Notes under the pieces: model-generated | Told to the model about the DNA's origin: nothing | The model's input: the letters and a program-made list of their open reading frames with translations, nothing else | Database searches by the model: none | Part shown: positions 34,958-43,541 of the stretch, in pieces | Layout: every line of letters starts with the position of its first letter | How positions within the stretch are numbered: the first letter of the stretch is position 1 | Assembly (NCBI RefSeq): GCF_018129965.1 | Contig: NZ_JAFCKW010000030.1 | Coordinates: 1-64,000, forward strand | Reading direction: 5' to 3' | Source of the DNA: Bradyrhizobium diazoefficiens | Lineage (GTDB): Bacteria; Pseudomonadota; Alphaproteobacteria; Rhizobiales; Xanthobacteraceae | Length of the DNA: 64,000 nucleotides | Program-made: the position numbers and the translations under genes

Positions 34958-35764
34958 ATGACAAAGATGCTTCGATGGAGGTGGACCTCGATCTCGGCGG
35001 GCGCGCTCCTCGCGGCCCTCACCAATATCGCCTCGACCGAGGCCGCCGACTGTCCGCGCAAGGACGCTCTCGGGACCTCGCGGGTTCTGAGCGTCGATGC
35101 GAAGGCCACGCCCCGCGTGGGCCTGAAGAGCTTTCCGCAGACACTGCCGCTCGCCGATCACGAGGTCGTGCTGACCTTCGACGACGGCCCGAACCCGCCG
35201 ACGACATCGAAGGTGCTGGCGGCGCTGGCGCAGGAATGCGTGCGTGCGACCTTCTTCCTGATCGGCCAGCACGCCTCCGAACACCCCGACATGGTCAAGC
35301 GCATCGCGCGCGAGGGTCACACCATCGGCCACCACACCTGGTCGCATCCGTTCATGGCGCGGATTCCGTCCGACAAGGCGATCGCGGAAATCGAGCGCGG
35401 CATCGCGGCCGACGAGATGGCGCTGCACGGGGTCGCGACGACGACGCCCTCGACGCCGTTTTTCCGCTTCCCCTATTTCGAGTCGACGCCGGCGCAGCTC
35501 GACCTGCTGCAGTCGCGCGGCATTGCCGTGTTCGGGGCCGACCTCTGGGCCAGCGACTGGAACGAGATGACCCCGGAGCAGGAACTCAAGCTCGTCACCG
35601 AGCGCCTCGCCGCCGCCGGCAAGGGCATCATCCTGTTCCACGACCCCAAAGCGCGCACCGCCGCGATCATGCCGGCCTTCCTGCGCTACCTCCGGGACAA
35701 TGGCTTTCGCGTGGTCCATGTGGTCCCGGCCGGCGCATCCCAGAAGAATGCCGACGCGCGTTGA
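34958..35764 (+). CDS. Polysaccharide deacetylase family protein
   Basis: A 268-residue protein with an N-terminal signal (up to about EAA) and a NodB-homology domain. The metal site is TFDDGP with Asp76, plus His126 and His130 in HHTWSHP. Family members remove N- or O-acetyl groups from chitin, peptidoglycan or exopolysaccharide. A second, similar gene follows on the same strand 163 bases downstream. mgtE is divergent. Confidence 0.87.
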   Translation: MTKMLRWRWTSISAGALLAALTNIASTEAADCPRKDALGTSRVLSVDAKATPRVGLKSFPQTLPLADHEVVLTFDDGPNPPTTSKVLAALAQECVRATFFLIGQHASEHPDMVKRIAREGHTIGHHTWSHPFMARIPSDKAIAEIERGIAADEMALHGVATTTPSTPFFRFPYFESTPAQLDLLQSRGIAVFGADLWASDWNEMTPEQELKLVTERLAAAGKGIILFHDPKARTAAIMPAFLRYLRDNGFRVVHVVPAGASQKNADAR

Positions 35765-35926
35765 TGCCGGAATGTCACGCTGGTGCAAATTGGGGTGATT
35801 TGGGCCCCATTAACGATCCGTTCATGCTACCCCATGCAAGGATGGAAGGGTTCTCGCGCCTGAACCGTTTTTCGGGCGCCTCCGACCTACCGTAGCGGCA
35901 ATCGCGTATGAGGGCAGACGGGGTTC

Positions 35927-37174
35927 ATGATCGGAAGTAGCGTTGTCGTTCGGACGCGATCGTGGATCGTCCTTTGCCTCGGATTGCTGGCCGCCGGATC
36001 ACAGGCGGCACTTGCCGGGGAATGCCCCGGCCATCCGGATGCACTGGGGACGTCCCGCACGCTCGTCGTCGATCCGCGCGAGCATCCGCGCATCGGCACG
36101 ATGCAGTACCGCGAGACGCTGCCCTTGAAGGACCACGAGGTCGTCCTGACCTTCGACGACGGTCCGCTGCCGAAATATTCGTACCAGATCCTCAAGATGC
36201 TCGACGACGAGTGCATCAAGGCGACCTTCTTCATCATCGGAGAACAGGCCAAGGCGAATCCGGAAGGCGTGCGCAAGCTGGTGGCGGCGGGCCACACCGT
36301 CGGCACCCACAGCATGACGCATCCGCTGACGTTCGACCGGATGCCGCTCGACAAGGCCGAGGCGCAGATCAACGGCGGCATCGAGTGGACCTCGGCGGCG
36401 ATGACCGATCCGTCCAAGCTCGCGCCGTTCTTCCGCATTCCCGGCCTGATGCGCGCCGATGGCGTCGAGAACCTGCTGATCTCGCGCGGCATCCAGGTCT
36501 GGAGCGCGGATTTCCCGGCCGATGACTGGCGGCATGTGTCGCCCGACCGCGTCTACCAGCTCGCGATCCAGCGGCTGGAGGCCAAGGGCAAGGGCATCCT
36601 GCTGCTGCACGACATCCAGGCCCGCACAGTGGCGGCGCTGCCGAAGATTCTCCGTGACCTCAGGGCGCGCGGCTATCGCATCGTGCATGTGGTGCCGGCA
36701 ACCGCCGACCTGCCGGCGACGCCGACCACGCCGGTGGAATGGCTGCTGCACCCGCCGACCGAGACCACGCCGATCGCGCGCTGGCCGGCCATTCCGAATT
36801 TCGTGTTCACGCAGACCTCGATGCTGCCGGCGCCGGCGCTGGCCGATCTCAATGCACGGGCCGAGCATCAACCGCTGCTGCCGCACAAGACCATCGCCCA
36901 GGCCGGTGTCGCGGCCACCCTGCCCGTGCCCGGCCGCGATCTGTTTGCGATCCCCGAGGGCTCGATCGAGGTGCTGCTGTCGACCACATTGTCCCGGCGC
37001 GCCGCGACGCGGATGGCCATGGCGGCCGAGGCGCCACGTGCGGCCAAGGGGAAGTCCGCAAGCAAGGCCGGCAAGCCCCGGACCGCACACGCCGCAGCGA
37101 AGCATACAGCCCAGGCCAAGGGCACCGCGCCCCGCCCGACCCGCGTTGCGAACAGCGTGAAGAAGCGCGCCTGA
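35927..37174 (+). CDS. Polysaccharide deacetylase family protein with basic C-terminal tail
   Basis: A 415-residue paralogue of the gene just upstream. It has a signal peptide cut near AALAG, then ALGTSRTLVVDPREHPRIG and a NodB domain with TFDDGP (Asp78) and His128/His132 in GTHSMTHP. A C-terminal extension of about 150 residues ends in a long Lys/Ala/Arg-rich tail that could bind acidic polymers or peptidoglycan. Both proteins open their mature part with a Cys-Pro motif. Substrate is unknown. Confidence 0.87.
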   Translation: MIGSSVVVRTRSWIVLCLGLLAAGSQAALAGECPGHPDALGTSRTLVVDPREHPRIGTMQYRETLPLKDHEVVLTFDDGPLPKYSYQILKMLDDECIKATFFIIGEQAKANPEGVRKLVAAGHTVGTHSMTHPLTFDRMPLDKAEAQINGGIEWTSAAMTDPSKLAPFFRIPGLMRADGVENLLISRGIQVWSADFPADDWRHVSPDRVYQLAIQRLEAKGKGILLLHDIQARTVAALPKILRDLRARGYRIVHVVPATADLPATPTTPVEWLLHPPTETTPIARWPAIPNFVFTQTSMLPAPALADLNARAEHQPLLPHKTIAQAGVAATLPVPGRDLFAIPEGSIEVLLSTTLSRRAATRMAMAAEAPRAAKGKSASKAGKPRTAHAAAKHTAQAKGTAPRPTRVANSVKKRA

Positions 37175-37178
37175 ACCG

Positions 37179-37553
37179 TTACTGCCGCATGATGGCGGCG
37201 ACGCAGAGCAGCACGATCAGCGCCAGGAAAAACAGGTCCATATAGGACTTGAGCTCGCCGTCACGCCGCAGCCAGGCAACATCGGCCACGATCTGCTTGC
37301 GCGCGCTGGTCCCGCCGGAGCCGTCGTTGATCGGAGCCTGCAGGCGCTTTGTCTCGGCCTCCAGCCGCTCGATCTTCTGGAAGAAGTAGAACGCGCGTAG
37401 CGTCGAGGCCGCGCGCATGCCGCTATAGACCAGTACCAGGATCGCGATGATCGCCCGGTTCTGATACTTCTCCATGAAGTTCAGGCTGAAATAGACCATC
37501 GCCATGAACGCGAAGTTGGTCACGAAGCGGTAGACGAAGCTTAGAAAGACCAT
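37179..37553 (-). CDS. Hypothetical membrane protein with central coiled-coil
   Basis: A 124-residue protein with predicted spans at about 5-25, 35-55 and 104-121, and a short charged helix (KIERLEAETKRLQAP) between the second and third. It begins MVFLSFVYRFVTNFAF and ends LIVLLCVAAIMRQ. I do not recognise a family. It stands between the deacetylase gene (convergent) and a long spacer. Confidence 0.7.
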   Translation of the reverse strand: MVFLSFVYRFVTNFAFMAMVYFSLNFMEKYQNRAIIAILVLVYSGMRAASTLRAFYFFQKIERLEAETKRLQAPINDGSGGTSARKQIVADVAWLRRDGELKSYMDLFFLALIVLLCVAAIMRQ

Positions 37554-37825
37554 ATTGGCTCCAGCCGTGAGCGGTACGACCGCCTGGCTTTCTGGAAATG
37601 GGGATGCTGGACTGCAGGCTGGGACGGCCGGCCTGAACGCGTGGTCCGTCTACGCCAACTTTGTTTCAGCAAAGATACGATCGCCGGCGCAATTGCCGCC
37701 TTTTAGCCGCGCGCGGTCATATTGCAAGGACGCGTGCGGCCACTTGGGTTCCGCTCTCGCGGCGCGATGGAGATAGGTGACAAGCTGCGTTACACTCCGC
37801 CAGCCACCGCATCTAGGGTCTGCCG

Positions 37826-38083
37826 ATGCCGAAGAAGGGAATCACGGGCCACGACGACTGGGTTTTGACGGAGGCCCTGGCGACCGCGCTGGTCGCGCTG
37901 GAGCAACTCGAGGCCAAGCACCAGCCCTGCGCGCACATGGACGATCTCCGCAAGATGCTCGCAAACGGCAAGGAGCCGGCGGCGGTGAGCCTGCATCTCG
38001 CCCAGGCCAAATGCCGCCTGTTTCCGGACAAGGATCCGCTGGAGATCTACAGGGAATATGGGATCGGCCAAGAATATGGCTGA
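37826..38083 (+). CDS. Small hypothetical protein
   Basis: An 85-residue soluble protein, MPKKGITGHDDWVLTEALAT, helical in pattern, with AVSLHLAQAKCRLFPDKDPLEIYREYG at the C-terminus. No ribosome site is obvious. The opposite strand also has an open frame here, so coding status rests on composition and on the plausible protein. It lies just before the tRNA-Leu gene on the other strand. Confidence 0.55.
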   Translation: MPKKGITGHDDWVLTEALATALVALEQLEAKHQPCAHMDDLRKMLANGKEPAAVSLHLAQAKCRLFPDKDPLEIYREYGIGQEYG

Positions 38084-38147
38084 GAGGCGTATGGTTGAAA
38101 TGGCCCGCACCGGGGGCCAGTTCTCGCCATATCAGGATTTTCGAGGC

Positions 38148-38232
38148 TGGTGCGCTCGGAGGGACTCGAACCCCCACGATTTTACTCACTGCCACCTCAA
38201 GGCAGCGCGTCTACCAATTCCGCCACGAGCGC
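38148..38232 (-). tRNA. tRNA-Leu (GAG)
   Basis: On the minus strand the 85-base gene begins GCGCTCG and ends CGAGCGC plus ACCA. It shows D-arm sequence GGCGGAATTGGTAGACGC, an anticodon stem CTGCC/GGCAG around TTGAGGT (anticodon GAG, reading CUC and CUU), a long variable arm and the T-loop GGTTCGAGTCC. The long variable arm is the class II feature expected of tRNA-Leu. The terminal CCA is encoded. The flanking stretches hold no other RNA. Confidence 0.97.
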
Positions 38233-38384
38233 TTTGGGGATACCGGCTTGAGGCTTGAGGCCTGCCGGATCAACGGCGCCGATCTAACAAATCCATCAGA
38301 GGGGTACAAGCCTGCAAAGACCCTGAATTCCACAAGCTTGGCAGGAAAGTTCGGTCCCCTGCCCGGACCGACCCTATCGGACGT

Positions 38385-38422
38385 CCCGGCCGCTACCGCG
38401 TGCCCCGGCCGCTACCGCGTGC
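38385..38422. repeat. 19-base perfect tandem duplication
   Basis: CCCGGCCGCTACCGCGTGC occurs twice head to tail (38385-38403 and 38404-38422). The second copy includes the stop codon and last codons of the FliN-like gene on the minus strand, so the first copy is a spare stop region just beyond it. Confidence 0.85.
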
Positions 38423-38720
38423 CCGTGCTGCGCGGCAGCATCTGCTTGACCTCGACCGCGATGCGGTTGCGGTCGACCAACACGACGCCGGAGGCGACCG
38501 GAAGATTGTTGGCCAAAACCTTGACCTCGTCGGCCTCGGTTGCGTCCAGTTCGATGATGGCACCGCGGGAAAGACGTAATACTTGATGGATCGGCATGGT
38601 GGTCGTCCCGAGGACGACCATGAGATCCACGGTGACTTTATCGAGTGTCGGCACTGTCAGCACCACCGCAACTTTGGGACTAAGAACCAGGGACCTGGAA
38701 CCAGGGTACAGCATTTGCAC
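38412..38720 (-). CDS. FliN-like (SpoA domain) motor-switch protein, orphan
   Basis: A 102-residue protein matching the C-terminal SpoA domain of FliN. Conserved pieces are LTVPTLDKVTVDLMVVLGTTTMPIHQVLRLSRGAIIELD-type pattern, NNLPVASGVVLVDRNRIAVEV. FliN forms the flagellar switch C-ring, and SpoA domains also occur in type III secretion (SctQ). No flagellar or secretion gene is near. The start is GTG at 38718-38720; an ATG at 38714 is equally possible. lipB is divergent, 30 bases away. Confidence 0.8.
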   Translation of the reverse strand: MQMLYPGSRSLVLSPKVAVVLTVPTLDKVTVDLMVVLGTTTMPIHQVLRLSRGAIIELDATEADEVKVLANNLPVASGVVLVDRNRIAVEVKQMLPRSTGTR

Positions 38721-38750
38721 CTGCGATCATAACCACGTTATGGTTAGCCA

Positions 38751-39488
38751 ATGGTTAATTCGCCTCAAAACCCCCGCCAGGACCTCGATCTGACGTCGTT
38801 TTCCGCCTCCGGCGCTACAGCCGTGGAATGGCGAATCTCGGACACCCCGGTGCCCTATCCGGAGGCGGTTGCCACCATGGAGGCCCGGGTCGCGGAGATC
38901 GCCGCGGGCGCCGCGCCGGAGCTGGTCTGGCTGCTCGAACACCCGCCGCTCTACACCTCCGGCACCTCCGGCAAGGCCTCCGACCTGCTCGATTCCCGCT
39001 TCCCGACCTTTGCGACCGGGCGCGGCGGCCAGCTCACCTATCACGGCCCCGGGCAGCGGGTGGCCTACATCATGCTCGACCTCAAGCGGCGCCGGCCGGA
39101 CGTGCGGGCCTATGTCGCGAGCCTGGAAGAGCTGATTCTGCGCACGCTGGTCGCCTTCAACGTCCGCGGCGAGCGGCGCGAGGACCGGGTCGGCGTCTGG
39201 GTGAAGCGGCCCGACAAGGGACCCGGGCACGAGGACAAGATCGCGGCCATCGGCGTGCGGCTGAAGCGCTGGGTCTCGTTCCACGGCATCGCCATCAATG
39301 TCGAACCGGAGCTGTCGCATTTCGCCGGCATTGTGCCGTGCGGCGTCGCCGATCCCCGCTACGGCGTCACCTCGCTGGTCGATCTCGGCCAGCTCGTGAC
39401 CATGGCTGATGTCGACATCGCGCTGCGCCAGGCGTTCGAGGAGCTGTTCGGGCCGACGCGGGCGCTGCAGCCGGAAGCGGCGGTCTAG
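38751..39488 (+). CDS. lipB: Octanoyl-ACP:protein N-octanoyltransferase (lipoate biosynthesis)
   Basis: A 245-residue enzyme that moves an octanoyl group from acyl carrier protein to lipoyl domains, the first step of lipoate assembly. Signatures are RGGQLTYHGPGQ at 91-102, catalytic Lys163 in HEDKIAAIGVR and catalytic Cys197 in IVPCGVADPRYGVTSL. The start at 38751 gives a 25-residue lead before the family core. It is not next to lipA here. Confidence 0.94.
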   Translation: MVNSPQNPRQDLDLTSFSASGATAVEWRISDTPVPYPEAVATMEARVAEIAAGAAPELVWLLEHPPLYTSGTSGKASDLLDSRFPTFATGRGGQLTYHGPGQRVAYIMLDLKRRRPDVRAYVASLEELILRTLVAFNVRGERREDRVGVWVKRPDKGPGHEDKIAAIGVRLKRWVSFHGIAINVEPELSHFAGIVPCGVADPRYGVTSLVDLGQLVTMADVDIALRQAFEELFGPTRALQPEAAV

Positions 39489-39690
39489 AACTTTTTCTGT
39501 TCGAGCCCGACCGCGCATGCGCTCCGCTCGCGGCGGAATCGGCTATGCTCGTGTCAGGTGCCGCCCACGCCTCCCCCCTCCGCCGGGAAAGTACAGATCA
39601 TGCCGGGCGAGTTGACCATCGGACCGACTGTTCGAGCGCCAAGGCATAAGGAGCGATTGCGCTTTCTGCTCGCAATGGGAGGTTCTCACG

Positions 39691-40404
39691 ATGAGATTGT
39701 CTGCCCCGATCTATCATCTCAAGCGCAAGGCCAGGCGCCTGTCGCGCGAGCAAGGCATTCCGCTCCACGCCGCGCTCGACCGCATCGCCAAAGCGGAAGG
39801 GTTTTCCGCCTGGAGCATGCTCGCAGCGAAAGCCGCCGCCGTCCCCTCGGCCAGTAAGCTGTTTCCGCAGTTCCGGCCGGGTGATCTGGTGCTGGTCGGG
39901 GCGCGCCCCGGTCAGGGCAAGACCCTGATGAGCCTCGAACTTGCGGTGGAGGCCATGACGTCGGGACACCGCGCCGCATTCTTCTCGCTCGAATACACCG
40001 AGCGGGACGTCATCGATCGCCTGCGGGCGATCGGCGTGGACCCCGCGCAATTCGTTGAGCTGTTCGAGGTCGATTGCTCCGACGCCATCAGTGCCGATTA
40101 CGTCGTCAAGCAGATGGCGGCCGCGCCGCGCGGCACGGTGATCGTGATCGACTATCTGCAACTGCTCGACCAGAGGCGGGAAAACCCCGATGTGAGCGTT
40201 CAGGTGCGCGCGCTGAAATCGTTCGCCCGCGACAGAGGGCTGATCGTTGTCTTCATCTCGCAGATCGACCGGTCCTATGATCCTGCGATCAAGCCCTGCC
40301 CCGACCTCGACGATGTCAGACTGCCAAATCCCCTGGATCTGAAGCTGTTCGACAAGACCTGCTTCCTGAACCAGTCAGAAGTTCAATTCCGGGCGGCAAG
40401 CTGA
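39691..40404 (+). CDS. DnaB/KaiC-like P-loop ATPase (short helicase-like protein)
   Basis: A 237-residue protein. The first 50 residues (HLKRKARRLSREQGIPLHAALDRIAKAEGFSAWSML) form a helical domain resembling one found at the N-terminus of glyoxalase-related proteins. The rest is a DnaB-like C-terminal ATPase: Walker A GARPGQGKT at 70-78, Walker B VIVIDYLQ at 150-157, and IVVFISQIDR near 190. It lacks the N-terminal primase-binding domain of DnaB. Role is unknown; it could be an accessory DNA or RNA motor. Confidence 0.75.
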   Translation: MRLSAPIYHLKRKARRLSREQGIPLHAALDRIAKAEGFSAWSMLAAKAAAVPSASKLFPQFRPGDLVLVGARPGQGKTLMSLELAVEAMTSGHRAAFFSLEYTERDVIDRLRAIGVDPAQFVELFEVDCSDAISADYVVKQMAAAPRGTVIVIDYLQLLDQRRENPDVSVQVRALKSFARDRGLIVVFISQIDRSYDPAIKPCPDLDDVRLPNPLDLKLFDKTCFLNQSEVQFRAAS

Positions 40405-40459
40405 CGATCCCTGCCAGTTCGGCCCGCGGGTGAGAGTGCTCACCCGCGGCCTTCCCGCC

Positions 40460-40882
40460 TCACGCTGCCTGCAGCGCAACCTCGAGCTTGCCTTCGATAT
40501 AGCGGCGCTCCTGGGTCAGGCCGCCAAAGCCGTAGGCATCGCCCTTGACCTCGTCGACGTGGAGGTAGGTCTCGGGATGCAGCGGGCCGAGGATGTCGGC
40601 CATCCGATCGAACATCGCGGCAAGGTAAGCCGCCTTCTCGTCCTTGGTGTTGGTGCCTTCAGTGACGTGGATGTCGATCCAGTAGCTCGCGAGCTTCTGC
40701 TCGGCGAGCGACCTGCCGCCGGCGAACCAGTCGCTTGCATCCACGGACTTCACGATGATGGCGGTCACCCCGGGATCCTTGTGCAGGATCTCGGCGGTGA
40801 GCTCGGACACGGCGTTCGCGATGTCGGCCTTCAGCGACGGCGACTGGCGGGACGAGCTGTAGGACACGGTGATCAGCGGCAT
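40460..40882 (-). CDS. Tautomerase family protein
   Basis: A 140-residue protein of the 4-oxalocrotonate tautomerase superfamily with the catalytic Pro right after the start Met (MPLITVSYSSSRQ). The body follows the two beta-alpha-beta units of the larger tautomerases (DUF1904-like or macrophage migration inhibitory factor-like). A LysR regulator is divergent, 110 bases away, and probably controls it. GAGGAGAAC precedes the ATG. Confidence 0.8.
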   Translation of the reverse strand: MPLITVSYSSSRQSPSLKADIANAVSELTAEILHKDPGVTAIIVKSVDASDWFAGGRSLAEQKLASYWIDIHVTEGTNTKDEKAAYLAAMFDRMADILGPLHPETYLHVDEVKGDAYGFGGLTQERRYIEGKLEVALQAA

Positions 40883-40957
40883 GGCGTTCTCCTCGAATGG
40901 CGCGCGGGCTTGCGCGCCGTTGGTGAGAAGCTAGACCTCCCCTCTTCATTTTGGTAT

Positions 40958-40984
40958 GTTATCTCTGTTGATATCAGTGATAAC
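40958..40984. promoter_or_regulatory. LysR-type operator candidate
   Basis: GTTATC (40958-40963) and GATAAC (40979-40984) are perfect complements across 15 bases. The block lies between the divergent tautomerase and LysR genes, nine bases before the LysR start, where LysR-type regulators usually bind. Confidence 0.5.
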
Positions 40985-40992
40985 AAACTTTA

Positions 40993-41844
40993 ATGACCGC
41001 CACCCTCGACATCGCCACCATCAAGGCCTTCCTGCTGGTCGCCGACCTCCAGAGCTTCACGCGGACGGCGGAAGCACTGGGCACGACGCAGGCGGCGGTC
41101 AGTTTGAAACTTCAGCGACTGGAAGCGTTACTCGGCAGGCGCCTCGTCGAGCGCTCGCCGCGCGCGGTCCGGCTGACTGCCGACGGCGCCGCCTTCCTCG
41201 ATCGCGCCCGCGCGCTGATGGAGGCGCACGACCGCGCACTCTCGGGCGAGACATCGGCTGCGCAGTCGCTCTCGCTCGGCATTTCCGATCACGCCGCGGG
41301 CCCCGAACTGGTGCCGCTGCTCGAGCGCCTGCACGCGATGTCGGCGAGCCTGACGCTCGCCGTCACCATCGGTTTCTCGCGCGAGATGCAGGACGCTTAT
41401 GACGCAGGCCGGCTCGATGCAGTCATCGTCCGCCAGGAGGGCAGCCGGCGCGGCGGCGAAAAATTAACCGTGGATGAGTTCGGCTGGTTCTCGTCCCGGC
41501 GCCTCACCGTGCCGAAGGGCGACGCGCTGCCGCTCGCAACACTCGCCCCGCCCTGCGGCGTGCGCGCCATCGCCGTGCGCGCGCTCGACAAGGCCGGCAT
41601 CGCCTGGCGCGAGCGTTTTGTCGGCGGCGGCGTCACGGCGGTGGTTGCGGCCGCGCTGGCCGGCCTCGCGATCGCGCCGCTGGCGCGGCGGATCGCGCCG
41701 CCCGGATTGATCGACATCGGGCCGGCGCACAAGCTGCCGAAGCTCGGCAGTTCGAAAGTGATCCTGCATTCGAAGGTCAGCGATCCCGCCAAGCTGGCGG
41801 CGCTGCGCGCGGTGGCGGCGACGTTCCGGAGCGGCGCCATCTGA
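40993..41844 (+). CDS. LysR family transcriptional regulator
   Basis: A 283-residue regulator. The N-terminal HTH is typical: LDIATIKAFLLVADLQSFTRTAEALGTTQAAVSLKLQRLEALLG-like pattern at 5-50. The C-terminal substrate domain follows, with an RLDAVIVRQEGS strand. It starts with ATG at 40993 after a weak ribosome site. The divergent tautomerase gene is its likely target. Confidence 0.9.
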   Translation: MTATLDIATIKAFLLVADLQSFTRTAEALGTTQAAVSLKLQRLEALLGRRLVERSPRAVRLTADGAAFLDRARALMEAHDRALSGETSAAQSLSLGISDHAAGPELVPLLERLHAMSASLTLAVTIGFSREMQDAYDAGRLDAVIVRQEGSRRGGEKLTVDEFGWFSSRRLTVPKGDALPLATLAPPCGVRAIAVRALDKAGIAWRERFVGGGVTAVVAAALAGLAIAPLARRIAPPGLIDIGPAHKLPKLGSSKVILHSKVSDPAKLAALRAVAATFRSGAI

Positions 41845-41988
41845 TGTTGCGATCCCCGAACCGGAGACCGGCTCGGCGAGGCCCTCAAGCGACGGCAGAC
41901 CGCCAGGCGGAATTGCCCAGAAAATCATCCAGGCGCGGGAACCAAACGAACCTTGTTGCGTTTGCACCGGTCGAGGCAGGGTCCCGGA

Positions 41989-43530
41989 ATGGTTAAAAAG
42001 TTTAGTCAACAGAGAGACTTGTTCGAAAGCGAACGGAGTTTCCGGCTGTTGGTTGAGGGCATGGCCGATTACGCCCTCTATATGCTCGACCCCTCCGGAA
42101 TCGTCACGAGCTGGAACATCGGCGGCGAGCGCATCAAGGGCTACGTGCCAGAGGAGATTGTCGGCCAGCATTTTTCCCGATTCTACACCGAGAGCGACCG
42201 CGCCAGCGGCAAGCCCGCCCGAGCCCTTGGCATCGCGCGCGATCAGGGTCGCTATGAAGAAGAAGGCTGGCGCGTCCGCAAGGACGGCACCTTCTTCTGG
42301 GCCAGTGTCGTGATCGACCCGATCTACGAGGACGACACTCTCGTCGGCTTTGCCAAGATCACCCGCGACATCACCGAGCGCCGCAACACGCAGCTCAGGA
42401 TCGAGGCGATGCAGATGCAGCTCGCCGAGTCGCAGAAGTTCGACGCGCTCGGCCAGCTCACCGGCGGCGTCGCCCACGACTTCAACAACCTGCTGATGAT
42501 CATCAGCGGCAGTCTTCACATCCTGAAAAAGGGAACGGCGGACGAGGCGAGGCATCAGCGCGCGATTTCGGCGATCGAAACCGCGACCAGACGCGGGGCC
42601 GCGCTGACCAGTCAGCTCCTCACCTTCGCGCGGCGGCAGAGCGTCAATCCGCAGGCCATCGATCTTTCCGACCGCATCGCCGCAATCCGGGAGGTTCTCG
42701 ATGCCGGCGTCGGCAGTTCCGTGCGCCTCGCCTTCGACATCGACCAGAATGTCTGGCCGATCCGGACCGACGCCTCCGAGCTCGAGACGGCGCTGCTCAA
42801 CCTCGTCATCAATGCCCGTGATGCCATGCCGGATGGCGGCACGGTCACGATCAGCGCCCGCAACATCGTGCTGGACGAGGCGCTGCTGACCGGGGAGTTC
42901 GTCGCCATCGACGTCGCGGATACCGGGTTCGGCATTCCCCCCGACGTCGTCGACAAGATTTTCGAGCCGTTCTTCACCACCAAGCCGATCGGCAAGGGCA
43001 CGGGTCTCGGCCTCTCCCAGGTCCACGGCTTCGCGCATCAGGCCGGCGGCACGGTGAAGGTCGCAAGCGGGCTCGGCAAGGGCACGACGTTCACCATCCT
43101 GTTGCCGCGCGGGACGGATGCGCCTGCGAAAGAACCGACAGAGGCCGCTCAGTTCCGCGGCAGCGGCACGGTGTTGCTGGTCGAGGACAATCCCGACGTC
43201 GCGGTCGTCAGCACCGGGCTGCTCGAGCAGCTCGGCTACCGGGTCCGCCGCGTCCCCGACGCCGAATCGGCGTTGCGCGAACTCGAGCAAAGCGGCGTCG
43301 ACTTTGTGTTCTCCGACATCGTCATGCCCGGCAAGATGGACGGCCTCGGCCTTGCCCGTCACCTGCGCCGGATCCGCCCCGGCCTGCCGATCCTGCTCGC
43401 CACCGGCTACAGTGAAGCCGCGGCCGACGTGCGCGGAGACTTCCAGATCCTGCGCAAGCCGTATGAGATCCAGGAGCTGAGCGAGGCGATCGCAAAGTTG
43501 CCGCGCGGACTGATTCCCACGAGAAGCTGA
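41989..43530 (+). CDS. PAS hybrid histidine kinase with C-terminal receiver
   Basis: A 513-residue cytoplasmic sensor. A PAS domain (about 15-135) contains DYALYMLDPSGIVTSWNIGGERIKGY-type sequence. The HisKA domain has His163 in GGVAHDFNNLL. The ATPase domain has NLVINARDAMPDGG, FGIPPDVVDKIFEPFFTTKP and GKGTGLGLSQVHGFA. The receiver has LLVEDNPD and phospho-acceptor Asp443 in FVFSDIVMPG. The HDFNN form places it with the alphaproteobacterial HWE/HisKA hybrid kinases. No partner regulator adjoins. The PAS has no visible heme or flavin marks. A TTG start at 41953 is possible, but the ATG at 41989 is preferred. Confidence 0.9.
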   Translation: MVKKFSQQRDLFESERSFRLLVEGMADYALYMLDPSGIVTSWNIGGERIKGYVPEEIVGQHFSRFYTESDRASGKPARALGIARDQGRYEEEGWRVRKDGTFFWASVVIDPIYEDDTLVGFAKITRDITERRNTQLRIEAMQMQLAESQKFDALGQLTGGVAHDFNNLLMIISGSLHILKKGTADEARHQRAISAIETATRRGAALTSQLLTFARRQSVNPQAIDLSDRIAAIREVLDAGVGSSVRLAFDIDQNVWPIRTDASELETALLNLVINARDAMPDGGTVTISARNIVLDEALLTGEFVAIDVADTGFGIPPDVVDKIFEPFFTTKPIGKGTGLGLSQVHGFAHQAGGTVKVASGLGKGTTFTILLPRGTDAPAKEPTEAAQFRGSGTVLLVEDNPDVAVVSTGLLEQLGYRVRRVPDAESALRELEQSGVDFVFSDIVMPGKMDGLGLARHLRRIRPGLPILLATGYSEAAADVRGDFQILRKPYEIQELSEAIAKLPRGLIPTRS

Positions 43531-43541
43531 CGCCCCGACGG

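Noticed and set aside
37790..38110. Minus-strand open frame of 106 residues
   Set aside because: It overlaps the plausible plus-strand small gene, has no ribosome site and gives no recognisable protein.
37179..38411. Search for an integrated element at the tRNA-Leu gene
   Set aside because: No integrase, no direct repeat of the tRNA 3' end and no change in gene content were visible next to the tRNA.
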